From Candidatus Shapirobacteria bacterium (GTDB lineage: Bacteria > Patescibacteriota > Microgenomatia > UBA12405 > JAHJSD01): DNA of 15,161 nt. Below are positions 6,951 through 13,454 of this stretch, piece after piece; the first letter of the stretch is position 1, and each line of letters starts with the position of its first letter. Under the pieces are notes generated by a model. The model saw nothing but the letters and a program-made list of their open reading frames with translations. It had not been told where the DNA came from and ran no database searches. Made by a program: the position numbers and the translations under genes. The stretch lies in contig JALUUX010000023.1 of assembly GCA_027021145.1 (NCBI GenBank), positions 1-15,161 of the forward strand. The letters run 5' to 3'.

Positions 6951-7399
6951 TATTTTTTCTTTTTTAACTCATTTTGACCAAACCGGGCCCGGATAGCCTC
7001 AAAGGCTGTTTTGCGAAAATGGGCGGTGTCGTGAAACTCTTTTCTCACCCGGTTTTCAAATTCAAATCGCTGGTTAAAATCCAAGCGAGAATAAACCACA
7101 ATGCCCCGATAAACAGCCTCAAACTTTAAAACTGGCGAAGCGTTGTCGTCGTTTAGAATCACCAAATCAAAATTATCACTTTTGAGCAAGTCGCTAATTT
7201 CGCCCGCCAGCCGGAGAGTCAAATCAAAACGCTGATCTTTTGAAACAGAATGATCAAAAAGAACCGCTAAATCAACATCAGAATTTTTTCTGGCTCTTCC
7301 CTGCGATTGAGAGCCAAATAGATAAACCAAGCTTATAGGGAAGCGTTGAAAAACTTTTTCTCCTCTGGTCCGCAACAAATCAACCACCCTTCCCTTCAT
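6950..7399 (-). CDS. MntA-like minimal nucleotidyltransferase
   Basis: 149 aa. Pol-beta/KNTase-type nucleotidyltransferase with the signature GS (29-30) followed by SDVDLAV (D41, D43) and a third acidic residue in FDLVIL (D78). The C-terminal helix region about 105-145 is charged. Such proteins are antitoxins of HepT/MntA systems that AMPylate HepT, or orphan transferases. No HepT (R-x4-6-H) partner is encoded next to it; instead it overlaps an M20 gene. ATG at 7399 follows TATAAT by 7 nt, so it may be leaderless. Enzyme family is firm; the role is open. Confidence 0.88.
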   Translation of the reverse strand: MKGRVVDLLRTRGEKVFQRFPISLVYLFGSQSQGRARKNSDVDLAVLFDHSVSKDQRFDLTLRLAGEISDLLKSDNFDLVILNDDNASPVLKFEAVYRGIVVYSRLDFNQRFEFENRVRKEFHDTAHFRKTAFEAIRARFGQNELKKKK

Positions 7400-7406
7400 T
7401 GTTCAA

Positions 7407-7412
7407 ATTATA
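7407..7412 (-). promoter_or_regulatory. -10 element giving leaderless nucleotidyltransferase mRNA
   Basis: Perfect TATAAT with TTGAACA then ATG, so the start site coincides with the start codon. A possible -35, TTGTGG at 7431-7436, has an 18-nt spacer. An AGGAGGGGG lies upstream of the -10 (7421-7430) and would not be in the message. Confidence 0.55.
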
Positions 7413-7471
7413 AACCAAATCCCCCTCCTCCCACAAGCTTACCGGCATGTTTTATCAACCGGGCAATGTTC

Positions 7472-7504
7472 AAAAATAGCCACTAAAAACACTACAATAG
7501 TGGC
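7472..7504 (-). terminator. Possible intrinsic terminator
   Basis: Minus-strand GCCACTA (7498-7504), 12-nt loop, TAGTGGC (7479-7485), then TATTTTT (T-run 7472-7476). It would end transcripts coming from the DUF4349 gene before the nucleotidyltransferase promoter. The stem is modest in GC. Confidence 0.55.
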
Positions 7505-7675
7505 CGTGTATCAGAAAAAAATGCCGTCAGGGTAATTCAACTAAGCTTTTAAAGACAAGGAGAGGTAAAGAAGAGCAAAAAAACTCAACTTGAAAAAGAG
7601 AAAAAGGTTAGAGTTTGGTGACTAAACTAGGGAATTGCTCAAACAAATTAAACAGTTTTCAGAAACCCGTGTCTT

Positions 7676-7769
7676 AAAAAACCAAGATTTTAATGATTTA
7701 ATATATTAATATATTAAAGTCAGCAGGAAAATTGGTGTTCCCCTTGGTAAAACTTCCCCCTAATCAATA
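7676..7769. repeat. ~90-bp repeat with 22-bp AT palindrome (copy B)
   Basis: Second copy of the repeat at 5701-5790: identical 22-bp palindrome at 7697-7718, AACCAAGA(C/T)TTTAATGA on the left, and AGTCAG, GGAAAA, TTGGT, TTGGTAAAA, TAATCAA on the right. Here too it is 3' of minus-strand coding sequence, overlapping the last codons of the possible 50-aa frame. Confidence 0.75.
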
Positions 7770-7916
7770 CTTCCAATTTAATACCTTGAGCCGAGAAAAA
7801 CCGGCCACGAGAAGACTAAATTTAACCTGAAAACCGGCCCTTTTGAGATAATTAACCACAAATTCAAAGCAACCCCTGATTGCCTTGGGCTGGTCTTGAG
7901 TTAAGGGAAAATTCAA
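7764..7916 (-). CDS. Possible 50-aa small protein
   Basis: Frame from TTG 7916 to TGA 7764, in the same frame as and 6 nt after the DUF4349 stop codon. Product begins MNFPLTQDQPKAIRGC and ends SRLKVLNWKY; the middle (FEFVVNYLKRAGFQVKFSLL) looks like amphipathic helix. No Shine-Dalgarno, so expression would need coupling to the DUF4349 gene. Composition looks protein-like, but there is no ATG and the 3' end falls inside a repeat. Alternative: degraded remnant. Confidence 0.35.
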   Translation of the reverse strand: MNFPLTQDQPKAIRGCFEFVVNYLKRAGFQVKFSLLVAGFSRLKVLNWKY

Positions 7917-7922
7917 GAATAA

Positions 7923-8807
7923 TTAATGACGGGGAGAGCGACGGCGCCAGAAGTAATAACCCAAAACTAGCGGCAGCCAAATGACACTATAAACCGCTAG
8001 CCAGATCCCTGCCGCCACGCCTCGGCGCAGGTTTAATACCAAGGAACGAACCGCCTGCTTGAAAATCACTTTTGGCCGAAAAGCGGGCGCTTCTGGTGAA
8101 TAGGGCAAGGACCACTCATCAGTAGAAAGATAAATGGTCAATTTGGCATTTTGGGCTGTCTTTCTCAGATATTCTTGGCGTCCCTTAAGGCGATCAATTT
8201 GCTCTTGAAGATTAATTATCTCCCGCTGAACCTGAAGAATCTCGTTCACTTTCTGAGCCTGAGCCAAAATTTCCTCAAACTTAGCCTTGGTCTGGTAGAG
8301 AGTTTTTAACCGCGCCTCCAGGTCCAGATATTCATCAGTAACATCCCAACCCTGGAGATACTCATTAGTTACTTTTACCGCCAATTGGCGCAGATAAGCC
8401 AAAGTGGGCCGCAATTCTTGATTGGGCAAACGAACCACTAAGGTGGCAAAAGGAGCTTCTTGAGGCTGACTGATTGATGAAGAAACCAAATAACCCCCGC
8501 GACCGACAACATAATCAGTAATCTGCTCTACCTTAGGCCTAACTTGGTCCACCACCAAAGAAATATTAGATTCTTCAACCTTGAGTCGTTCTTTGACCTC
8601 TGGTTGGGGCGGAGCACCCCCACCAGCTGGCGGCAAATTAACACTCGCGCCTCGACGAACCTCAAGGGAACTAAACTCTTCTGACCTCGGCGCCCAACCC
8701 ACCCGACCACTCCTCTGATTCAACACCAACCAAACAACCACTAATAATAAGGCCGCAGTGGCTTTATTGTTTTTAATCCAAAGCAAAAACTTCTTCATCA
8801 CTTCCAT
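7923..8807 (-). CDS. DUF4349 domain membrane protein
   Basis: 294 aa. N-terminal TM or signal anchor about 16-30, Pro/Gly linker about 55-72, then the DUF4349 domain (about 72-288): two beta-alpha units (VEESNISLVVDQVRPKVEQI; ATLVVRLPNQELRPTLAYL), the characteristic GWDVTDEYLDLEARLKTLYQ, a coiled-coil about 165-218, and a final TM helix about 264-286 with an RRR tail. Members are predicted extracytoplasmic proteins of unknown function. ATG 8807 has AGGAGGG 11 nt upstream; a second ATG at codon 4 is possible. The possible 50-aa frame follows directly. Confidence 0.88.
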   Translation of the reverse strand: MEVMKKFLLWIKNNKATAALLLVVVWLVLNQRSGRVGWAPRSEEFSSLEVRRGASVNLPPAGGGAPPQPEVKERLKVEESNISLVVDQVRPKVEQITDYVVGRGGYLVSSSISQPQEAPFATLVVRLPNQELRPTLAYLRQLAVKVTNEYLQGWDVTDEYLDLEARLKTLYQTKAKFEEILAQAQKVNEILQVQREIINLQEQIDRLKGRQEYLRKTAQNAKLTIYLSTDEWSLPYSPEAPAFRPKVIFKQAVRSLVLNLRRGVAAGIWLAVYSVIWLPLVLGYYFWRRRSPRH

Positions 8808-8853
8808 AATACCACATCCCTCCTAATAACCAAATCCGCTGCCGACTACGACA

Positions 8854-8903
8854 TGAAATTTGTATTCAAAAATCCATGCCGATCGGCCAGGATTTTGGTA
8901 AAT
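8854..8903. repeat. GCCGATCGGC palindromic element (copy B)
   Basis: 8865-8903 matches 2162-2200 at 34 of 39 positions without gaps; the left part (8854-8864) is less similar and the left arm is degenerate. It can fold as AAAATCC ... GCCGATCGGC ... GGATTTT, where the outer stem is perfect while copy A has a G-U pair at the same place. It lies 6 nt past the stop of the 77-aa gene, so again at a minus-strand gene end. Confidence 0.7.
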
Positions 8904-8908
8904 AATTT

Positions 8909-9142
8909 CTAACAATCATTCCTTTTTAGGCGGCGCCGCAAAATACCTTCAAAATCTCCCTCCAAATCACCGGTATATTGACCAGCAGTGCGACAATCCT
9001 CGCAGCGAGTAGTTGGATGACCATACTGTTCAGCAAGTTGATTTAAAAGGGCATTTTTTCCCAATGCTCGAGCCACTGAAGGGGAGATGCCTAAAGCTCC
9101 GGCTAAATCATTAAGAGAGACTCTCTCGCTTTTAGCAGACAT
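8909..9142 (-). CDS. Small HTH-like protein with CxxC
   Basis: 77 aa, family not recognised. Residues 8-38 (VSLNDLAGALGISPSVARAL) have the pattern of a helix-turn-helix; then CEDC (C47, C50), a GQYTGDLEGDF segment, a basic RRRLKR stretch and a C-terminal Cys. Could be a small DNA- or RNA-binding protein with a partial metal site, but only one clear CxxC pair is present. ATG 9142 has no Shine-Dalgarno; a TATTAT (5/6) lies about 17 nt upstream. It follows the M20 gene of the operon by 58 nt on the same strand. Confidence 0.65.
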   Translation of the reverse strand: MSAKSERVSLNDLAGALGISPSVARALGKNALLNQLAEQYGHPTTRCEDCRTAGQYTGDLEGDFEGILRRRLKRNDC

Positions 9143-9200
9143 TTTCGGAAACTAGGAACATAATAAATAATAGCGGCACAAACAATATCATCTAAAACAC

Positions 9201-10568
9201 CTATGATAGATTGAGAATCAGGTCAATTGTCGCCCTTAGAGCTTTGAAATAGTTGTCAACGCTAATATTTTCATTTGGTCCATGAATCGCCGAATCTAAA
9301 GTCTGAGCTCCCAACTGAATGCAAGGAATCTTAAACCGAGAAGCAATATAATACATTGGGCCCGAACCTTTTGCGTAGGGAATAATCATCGGTTTCTTAC
9401 CAAAGCTTTTTTCAATAATTTTTAACGCTATCTGAAAGACTTTGTTCTGGAAATCGGTCTTTGCCACAGGTAGACTAGCAAGCTCTTTTACTCTTATATC
9501 GCTAAACCCGTTTTTTTTCAGATGCTTTCTAACATAGTTCTTCACTAACCCTGAATCGACTCCATCTACCAAACGAAAGTCTATTTTTGCATATGCCTCG
9601 CAAGGCAAAACTGTTTTTAATTCCTCTCTATTCGTGCTACCAGCGCTAATACCACAAATATTGCAGGTTAAACCATAAAAATGTCTTCTCAAGACCTCCA
9701 CTTCATTTCTTCGACCACCCAAAAACTTCTTTCGGCCTAACGCTCTTAACATTCCATCAAGATCCCAATTTAAAGTTCTAAGCATTCTCTTCTCGACAGA
9801 TGAAGGTTTCTTGACCAGTCTGTTCAATTCATCAATCAATACCTCTCCTTCTGTATTTCTCATAGTTGCTAAAGCTAAAACCAACCTCCAAACCGGACTA
9901 TCAACTAAAGAGGCAAAACCTGAATGGATGTCTTTATTTCCTTGTTTGACAGAGAGTAAAAGATAACTAATACCTTTCATTCCTAAAAAAATTCTTGGAG
10001 TCCCGTCTTCATTAATATCTCCCGACTCCCATAAACATAAATCGGCATTCTTCCACCAGAACCCATAATGAGTCGATAATTGAGAAATGTGAGGACTACC
10101 TAATTCCTCTTCGCCCTCTATTAAAAACTTTACTTTAATTGGTAACTTTCCCAAAATTTCCTCTACTATCCTGATAGCCTGAATTCGAAGCATTAAGTGC
10201 CCCTTATTATCAGCAACTCCTCGAGCAAAAATCCGTCCATTCCTTATTGTCGGTTTAAACGGAAGAAATTTCCATAGACTCAAATCACCAGGAGGCATAA
10301 CATCATAATGATCGTAGATTAACAGAGTTCTCTTTCCCTCGCCAGCTTCAGCTAGAATGAATGGATTGGAGTTTTTTATTTTAATTATTTTGGTTTTAAA
10401 CCTCAATTCTTTTAATTTTTCCACCAACCATTTCACACATTTCTCGGCCTCCTTTTTATCCTGCGACAATGTAGGGAACTCTAACAACTCAAAAAGCTCT
10501 TTGAGAAAAGAACTCTTTTTTTCTGAAAGCATTTGCTCAAATCGCCTAGTTTTTTTCACTGTCATCAT
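9201..10568 (-). CDS. M20 family metallopeptidase (dipeptidase-like)
   Basis: 455 aa, di-zinc hydrolase. Visible site residues: DHYDV (H87, D89), RGVADNKGH (bridging D120), EGEEELGS (E153 base, E154 ligand), LWESGD (E181 ligand), and AIHGPNE (H429); lid domain about 198-365 with VKQGNKDIHSG. Length and motif spacing resemble the carnosinase/dipeptidase (CNDP-type) branch more than the 386-aa M20 gene in this window. The first ATG (10568) overlaps the ATP-grasp stop in ATGA (4 nt), indicating coupled translation. In context it may hydrolyse or proofread the product of the ATP-grasp enzyme, or remove a protecting group; substrate unknown. Confidence 0.92.
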   Translation of the reverse strand: MMTVKKTRRFEQMLSEKKSSFLKELFELLEFPTLSQDKKEAEKCVKWLVEKLKELRFKTKIIKIKNSNPFILAEAGEGKRTLLIYDHYDVMPPGDLSLWKFLPFKPTIRNGRIFARGVADNKGHLMLRIQAIRIVEEILGKLPIKVKFLIEGEEELGSPHISQLSTHYGFWWKNADLCLWESGDINEDGTPRIFLGMKGISYLLLSVKQGNKDIHSGFASLVDSPVWRLVLALATMRNTEGEVLIDELNRLVKKPSSVEKRMLRTLNWDLDGMLRALGRKKFLGGRRNEVEVLRRHFYGLTCNICGISAGSTNREELKTVLPCEAYAKIDFRLVDGVDSGLVKNYVRKHLKKNGFSDIRVKELASLPVAKTDFQNKVFQIALKIIEKSFGKKPMIIPYAKGSGPMYYIASRFKIPCIQLGAQTLDSAIHGPNENISVDNYFKALRATIDLILNLS

Positions 10569-11929
10569 CTTCTTTCAACAACCCCCAAACTTCCTCCTTG
10601 GCTGACATTAATTGGATGACTGCTCTTCCCCCGCGAAAGATAACCTATTACCCAATAATTACCATCACCACAGTTTACCACATAAGGGTCGCAGTCCAGA
10701 AAATTTTTAGCCCGTTGTAATCCGTTACTATCCAAAAAACTGGTTTGACACCATGGTCTTTTCGGGGGTATTCTTTGCTGAGCAATAACTCTTACTCCTT
10801 CTGTAACTCTTTCTCGCAAGCTTCTCAACCAATTTTCACTTTCTTCTGAGCCCATATCAATTCCTTTTCCTGAGGAAGCCTTAATACCATCAGTTACTTT
10901 AAAAACCCATCTACCCACTGGATTTCTCCTTATAAAATCATCTAAAGCGAGAGGGCCACTAACAAAATGAGCTGGCGGTACTCGTCTTTCTATTACTTCT
11001 TTTTCCTCTGTAGTAAGATATTCTTGAAAACCAGAATCCCTATAGATAGGAATTAATGCTTTATTATCGCCGATAGCCATGATTGGGGGATTAACTAAAA
11101 CCGAAGCGCCAGGTTTATCCGAACCTTTAAAGCGGAAAAATGGGGGCGCGGCATTTTCATAAACTATCTCAACTGGACTTCCATCCTGATCATAAACTAC
11201 TCCATCATCACCTTCTTCTAACAAATTCCTTTCTGCACTAAAGAACTCCAACTTACTCCCTGCTCTCCTCGCTTCTCTATTTAGTACCTCAGCTAATCGA
11301 GGCATCTCAATTTCCGCCACATACCCTCTACTCCACAGTAATCCCACTCGGCATTTTGATAATAAACCTCTCATTTTTCTTATTCGCTCAAAAAATTCCA
11401 AAAGCATATCAGGACGAGGAACTAATGGTTGTCTAACAACGCCTGCTTCCTGCAATATACCTGCAGCAGCATTAAGCAGAATAATTCCACCTGGTCGGGT
11501 ACTATTAAATTCGAGTAGTCCTTGTCCTACTTTTCCATTTGGTAAGGGATAAACTAAGAAATCAGGCCGTTGAAGAGTAGGCTGCCTTTCAAGATAATTA
11601 TAAAGCCCTTCAAACGAATCATATTTTTCAACTATTTCTAGAATCCTTTCTCTTGTCCTAGGATCATCTCTCTCAGAAGGAAGAATTATATCTTGGTAAT
11701 ATTTACTTCTCAAGGCAAATGCTAGCGCTTTAGTGTTCACTCCTGCCAATACTTCAACATCTCTTCTAAATCTTTGCTCTTCCCTTGGAGAAAATCTAAC
11801 TGGCGTTACTCCTAAAGGAATTGGCTCATCGCGACCCGGCAAAGCAAAATTATTCCTGACCAGACCTTCTGGCGATAAAATCTGGTTGGATTGGCGCCAA
11901 AAAACTGGCGCTCCTATTCTTTCTTTCAT
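10565..11929 (-). CDS. Circularly permuted ATP-grasp-like ligase
   Basis: 454 aa, no signal peptide. Features that suggest an ATP-grasp carboxylate-amine ligase: GQGLLEFNSTRPGGIILLNA (ExN, E140 and N142, as in Mg-binding strands), NPPIMAIGDNKALIPI (280-295), NPVGRWVFKVTDGIKASSGKG (336-356, nucleotide-binding lysine and Gly loop), RVIAQQRIP (380-388) and a C-terminal INVSQGGSLGV (440-450). ExN before the Gly loop fits the permuted CP_ATPgrasp group (PF04174/PF14403-like). It would join a carboxylate to an amine with ATP. Start ATG 11929 is 1 nt after the stop of the sulfotransferase-like gene, with AAGGA 7 nt upstream. Exact family and substrate are uncertain. Confidence 0.72.
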   Translation of the reverse strand: MKERIGAPVFWRQSNQILSPEGLVRNNFALPGRDEPIPLGVTPVRFSPREEQRFRRDVEVLAGVNTKALAFALRSKYYQDIILPSERDDPRTRERILEIVEKYDSFEGLYNYLERQPTLQRPDFLVYPLPNGKVGQGLLEFNSTRPGGIILLNAAAGILQEAGVVRQPLVPRPDMLLEFFERIRKMRGLLSKCRVGLLWSRGYVAEIEMPRLAEVLNREARRAGSKLEFFSAERNLLEEGDDGVVYDQDGSPVEIVYENAAPPFFRFKGSDKPGASVLVNPPIMAIGDNKALIPIYRDSGFQEYLTTEEKEVIERRVPPAHFVSGPLALDDFIRRNPVGRWVFKVTDGIKASSGKGIDMGSEESENWLRSLRERVTEGVRVIAQQRIPPKRPWCQTSFLDSNGLQRAKNFLDCDPYVVNCGDGNYWVIGYLSRGKSSHPINVSQGGSLGVVERR

Positions 11930-11930
11930 C

Positions 11931-12899
11931 TTAATCCTTATCTAAAGAAACTTCCAATTCTTTCAAATATCTATCGAACCACCGGTTTGAAAAACCTTGT
12001 GCTTTCCAAAAATTTACTGTTTCCCGAGCAAAAGATAAGTATCGCCTTCTACCCTCTTTCAGAAGTCTGCTCTGATCCTCTTGAGAAACAAACTCAGCAA
12101 TCCAATAAGGCAAATTAGATGATGTAAAAATTCTCGGCTCAGTTAATTCAAATTTTCCTCTCTCAATCACTGGGGCTACAACAGTTTCAAAATAATGAGA
12201 ATCGCTCCTAGCCTCATGCCAGCAAACATCATTCATAATAGAAGCCTTATTAAAAGACAACTCATCTGGAATTGGATACTCCCTTAAATCAAAACCCCAA
12301 ACTTCAAAAAGGCTCTTTGTAAGCCTCGTCTCAGCCGAATAGAACATCTCAAAAACAAGAGGAACGGCGTTAATTCCCAGATGACGATAATAAGCAAGCC
12401 TATTTAAAACAAACTCTTGACCGGCCAAATAAACATCGACTCGTCTTCTAGTATCAAACTTCAACCAAGACTCGAACTGAGATACTGGTTCTCGGGCAAC
12501 AACCACAACTCTCATTATTTCGGCTGGTACTCCCGCATTCAAAAGGATTTCAACCGGATCAAAAATCTCTTCATAATGGTTTGGCCCTCCGGGTGTTTCT
12601 TTGAGAGCAACAACTATGTTTTGGCCATCTCCAAAAAGTTCAAGTGAGTCAATACCTAATTCTTTACCATAGCGCTGAAGGAATTTCCAAGGCTGGAAGT
12701 GAACTTTACCGCGCAACCAGTCGAAATTTCCCCAAGCGCAGGCTATAGCTGTGCTTCCGCATCGAGGCTGGCCCAAATAAACAATTACTCTTGAATCAGG
12801 AGAAAATCCCTCTGGCACTCTCAGCTTTTTCTGGACTTCTTCGGGTGACAGCAATTGTTCTGCTGGTGGTAACTCCAAGACCACCCTTTCTTCTTTCAT
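11931..12899 (-). CDS. Sulfotransferase-like P-loop protein
   Basis: 322 aa, no signal peptide or TM. YLGQPRCGSTAIACAWG (41-57) matches the 5'-phosphosulfate loop of PAPS sulfotransferases (GxPRSGTT type), and VVVAREPVSQFESWLKF (132-148) matches the 3'-phosphate motif (R136, S140). The middle and C-terminal parts are alpha-helical and not otherwise recognised. It may transfer sulfate from PAPS to a small molecule or peptide, or be a divergent P-loop kinase/transferase. ATG 12899 has a strong GGAGGTG 6 nt upstream. First gene of the operon with the ATP-grasp and M20 genes, under the leader at 12915-13066. Confidence 0.72.
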   Translation of the reverse strand: MKEERVVLELPPAEQLLSPEEVQKKLRVPEGFSPDSRVIVYLGQPRCGSTAIACAWGNFDWLRGKVHFQPWKFLQRYGKELGIDSLELFGDGQNIVVALKETPGGPNHYEEIFDPVEILLNAGVPAEIMRVVVVAREPVSQFESWLKFDTRRRVDVYLAGQEFVLNRLAYYRHLGINAVPLVFEMFYSAETRLTKSLFEVWGFDLREYPIPDELSFNKASIMNDVCWHEARSDSHYFETVVAPVIERGKFELTEPRIFTSSNLPYWIAEFVSQEDQSRLLKEGRRRYLSFARETVNFWKAQGFSNRWFDRYLKELEVSLDKD

Positions 12900-12914
12900 T
12901 TTATCACCTCCATT

Positions 12915-12945
12915 AAAAAATCCCCCTTTCTTTTTTTGGGGGATT
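12915..12945 (-). terminator. Conditional intrinsic terminator before the operon
   Basis: Minus-strand AATCCCCC (12938-12945), 11-nt loop, GGGGGATT (12919-12926), T-run 12915-12920. It stands after the leader peptide and just before GGAGGTG-N6-ATG of the sulfotransferase-like gene, so it can only act on that operon's own transcript. The upstream AUCCCCC arm can instead pair with GGGGGAU inside the leader ORF (13002-13008). Confidence 0.85.
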
Positions 12946-13044
12946 GGGTGAATTTTTAATTGGGTTTTATAATCCTTGTGGGCTTTGATTAACTCACCAC
13001 CATCCCCCTGCTCCTAATGAGGAGAAAGAGAATGGTGTGGTTAA
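12938..13044 (-). promoter_or_regulatory. Structured attenuator leader 1 of the sulfotransferase/ATP-grasp/M20 operon
   Basis: RNA stem P1: UUAAC-CAC-ACCAU (13032-13044) pairs with AUGGU-GUG-GUUAA (12989-13003, two single-base bulges). It encloses hairpin CUCCU-CAUU-AGGAG (13011-13024) and an unpaired G5 run. GGGGGAU (13002-13008) is complementary to AUCCCCC (12938-12944), the first arm of the terminator. So P1, antiterminator and terminator are mutually exclusive. The core CTCATTA..GAG..GGGGGATGG and everything from terminator to AATGG is shared with leader 2. Signal unknown: leader translation, a bound molecule or protein. Confidence 0.7.
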
Positions 13045-13066
13045 TCAATCTTTGCCCTGTTTTCAT
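12989..13066 (-). CDS. 25-aa leader peptide (leader 1)
   Basis: ATG 13066 to TAA 12989; begins MKTGQRLINH and ends LLIRSRGMVVS. Nine of 25 residues are Leu/Ile/Val. It has exactly the same length as the leader peptide at 14118-14195 and aligns without gaps (M1, T3, L16, I17, G21, M22 identical, R/K at 18). The reading frame runs through the folded stem and the GGGGGAU antiterminator arm, and stops at the foot of the stem. This is expected if translation controls folding. No good Shine-Dalgarno is seen. Confidence 0.6.
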   Translation of the reverse strand: MKTGQRLINHTILFLLIRSRGMVVS

Positions 13067-13089
13067 TTTGATTATTTTGGTTGAGAATA

Positions 13090-13098
13090 ATTCTACCA
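13090..13098 (-). promoter_or_regulatory. Possible extended -10 for leader 1
   Basis: TGGTAGAAT on the minus strand, placing the start about 17 nt before the leader-peptide ATG. A TTGACA at 13103-13108 is too close (7 nt) to be its -35. The call is weak. Confidence 0.35.
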
Positions 13099-13104
13099 TG
13101 ACTG

Positions 13105-13311
13105 TCAAGACCGATACAATTGCCAGCGAAGTAATTGATCAAGCACTCCAAGTGACAAACCACCAATTACTCCCATCTTTAACTCAAACGGTAGTGGCGT
13201 AAGAATGTGCTTTGCGACTACTACTTCTCCCATCAGTATTAATGTCGGTATTAGAGGCCCATTGAAATGATCAAAAAGGAGAAGAAGTTTTTGACTCAGG
13301 AATTGCTTCAA
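13105..13311 (-). CDS. Small hydrophobic protein, unknown
   Basis: 68 aa from a TTG at 13311 (TTG AAG CAA). Two hydrophobic segments, about 7-28 and 42-56 (MGVIGGLSLGVLDQLL), with a basic C-terminus, so a possible two-TM small membrane protein. No Shine-Dalgarno before the TTG. A different short frame with a better ribosome site (TGGAG-TTAG-ATG, about 13342-13268, MRLEREELGPSLEA...) overlaps its start in another phase. The pair may be overlapping coupled genes or a frameshifted single gene. An internal ATG (MGEVVVAK) is another possible start. Not recognised. Confidence 0.4.
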   Translation of the reverse strand: MKQFLSQKLLLLFDHFNGPLIPTLILMGEVVVAKHILTPLPFELKMGVIGGLSLGVLDQLLRWQLYRS

Positions 13312-13383
13312 GAGATGGTCCCAATTCTTCTCTTTCTAACCTCATCTAACTCCAGCTATTATTAAAAAGCCCTAATAATTTCT

Positions 13384-13392
13384 ATTATATCA
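13384..13392 (-). promoter_or_regulatory. Extended -10 promoter upstream of the 13105 gene
   Basis: TGATATAAT on the minus strand (perfect TATAAT 13384-13389). No -35 match at the usual distance. The wording GTGATATAATA recurs at 13684. The expected 5' leader contains a small ATTATTA/TAATAAT hairpin. Confidence 0.5.
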
Positions 13393-13454
13393 CAGAAGCG
13401 GTTATTAGTGGGCCTCTCCTAATATACCTATATACCTAGCTAGCTGCAAAAACA

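Larger units (their letters stand above)
7400..7922. other. 523-bp gap without an established gene
   Basis: Holds, from left: the -10 for the nucleotidyltransferase (7407-7412), a hairpin with T-run (7472-7504), purine-rich sequence with no structure seen (about 7540-7670), the second copy of the AT-palindrome repeat (7676-7769), and a possible 50-aa frame (7764-7916) directly after the DUF4349 gene. No RNA gene is recognised. Confidence 0.6.

Noticed and set aside
5701..7769. CRISPR array or phage attachment sites
   Set aside because: Only two copies 2 kb apart, no regular spacers, no cas, integrase or tRNA gene nearby.
13017..13202. Plus-strand 61-codon frame
   Set aside because: Antisense to leader 1 and to the 13105 gene end; terminators and ribosome sites all fit the minus strand.
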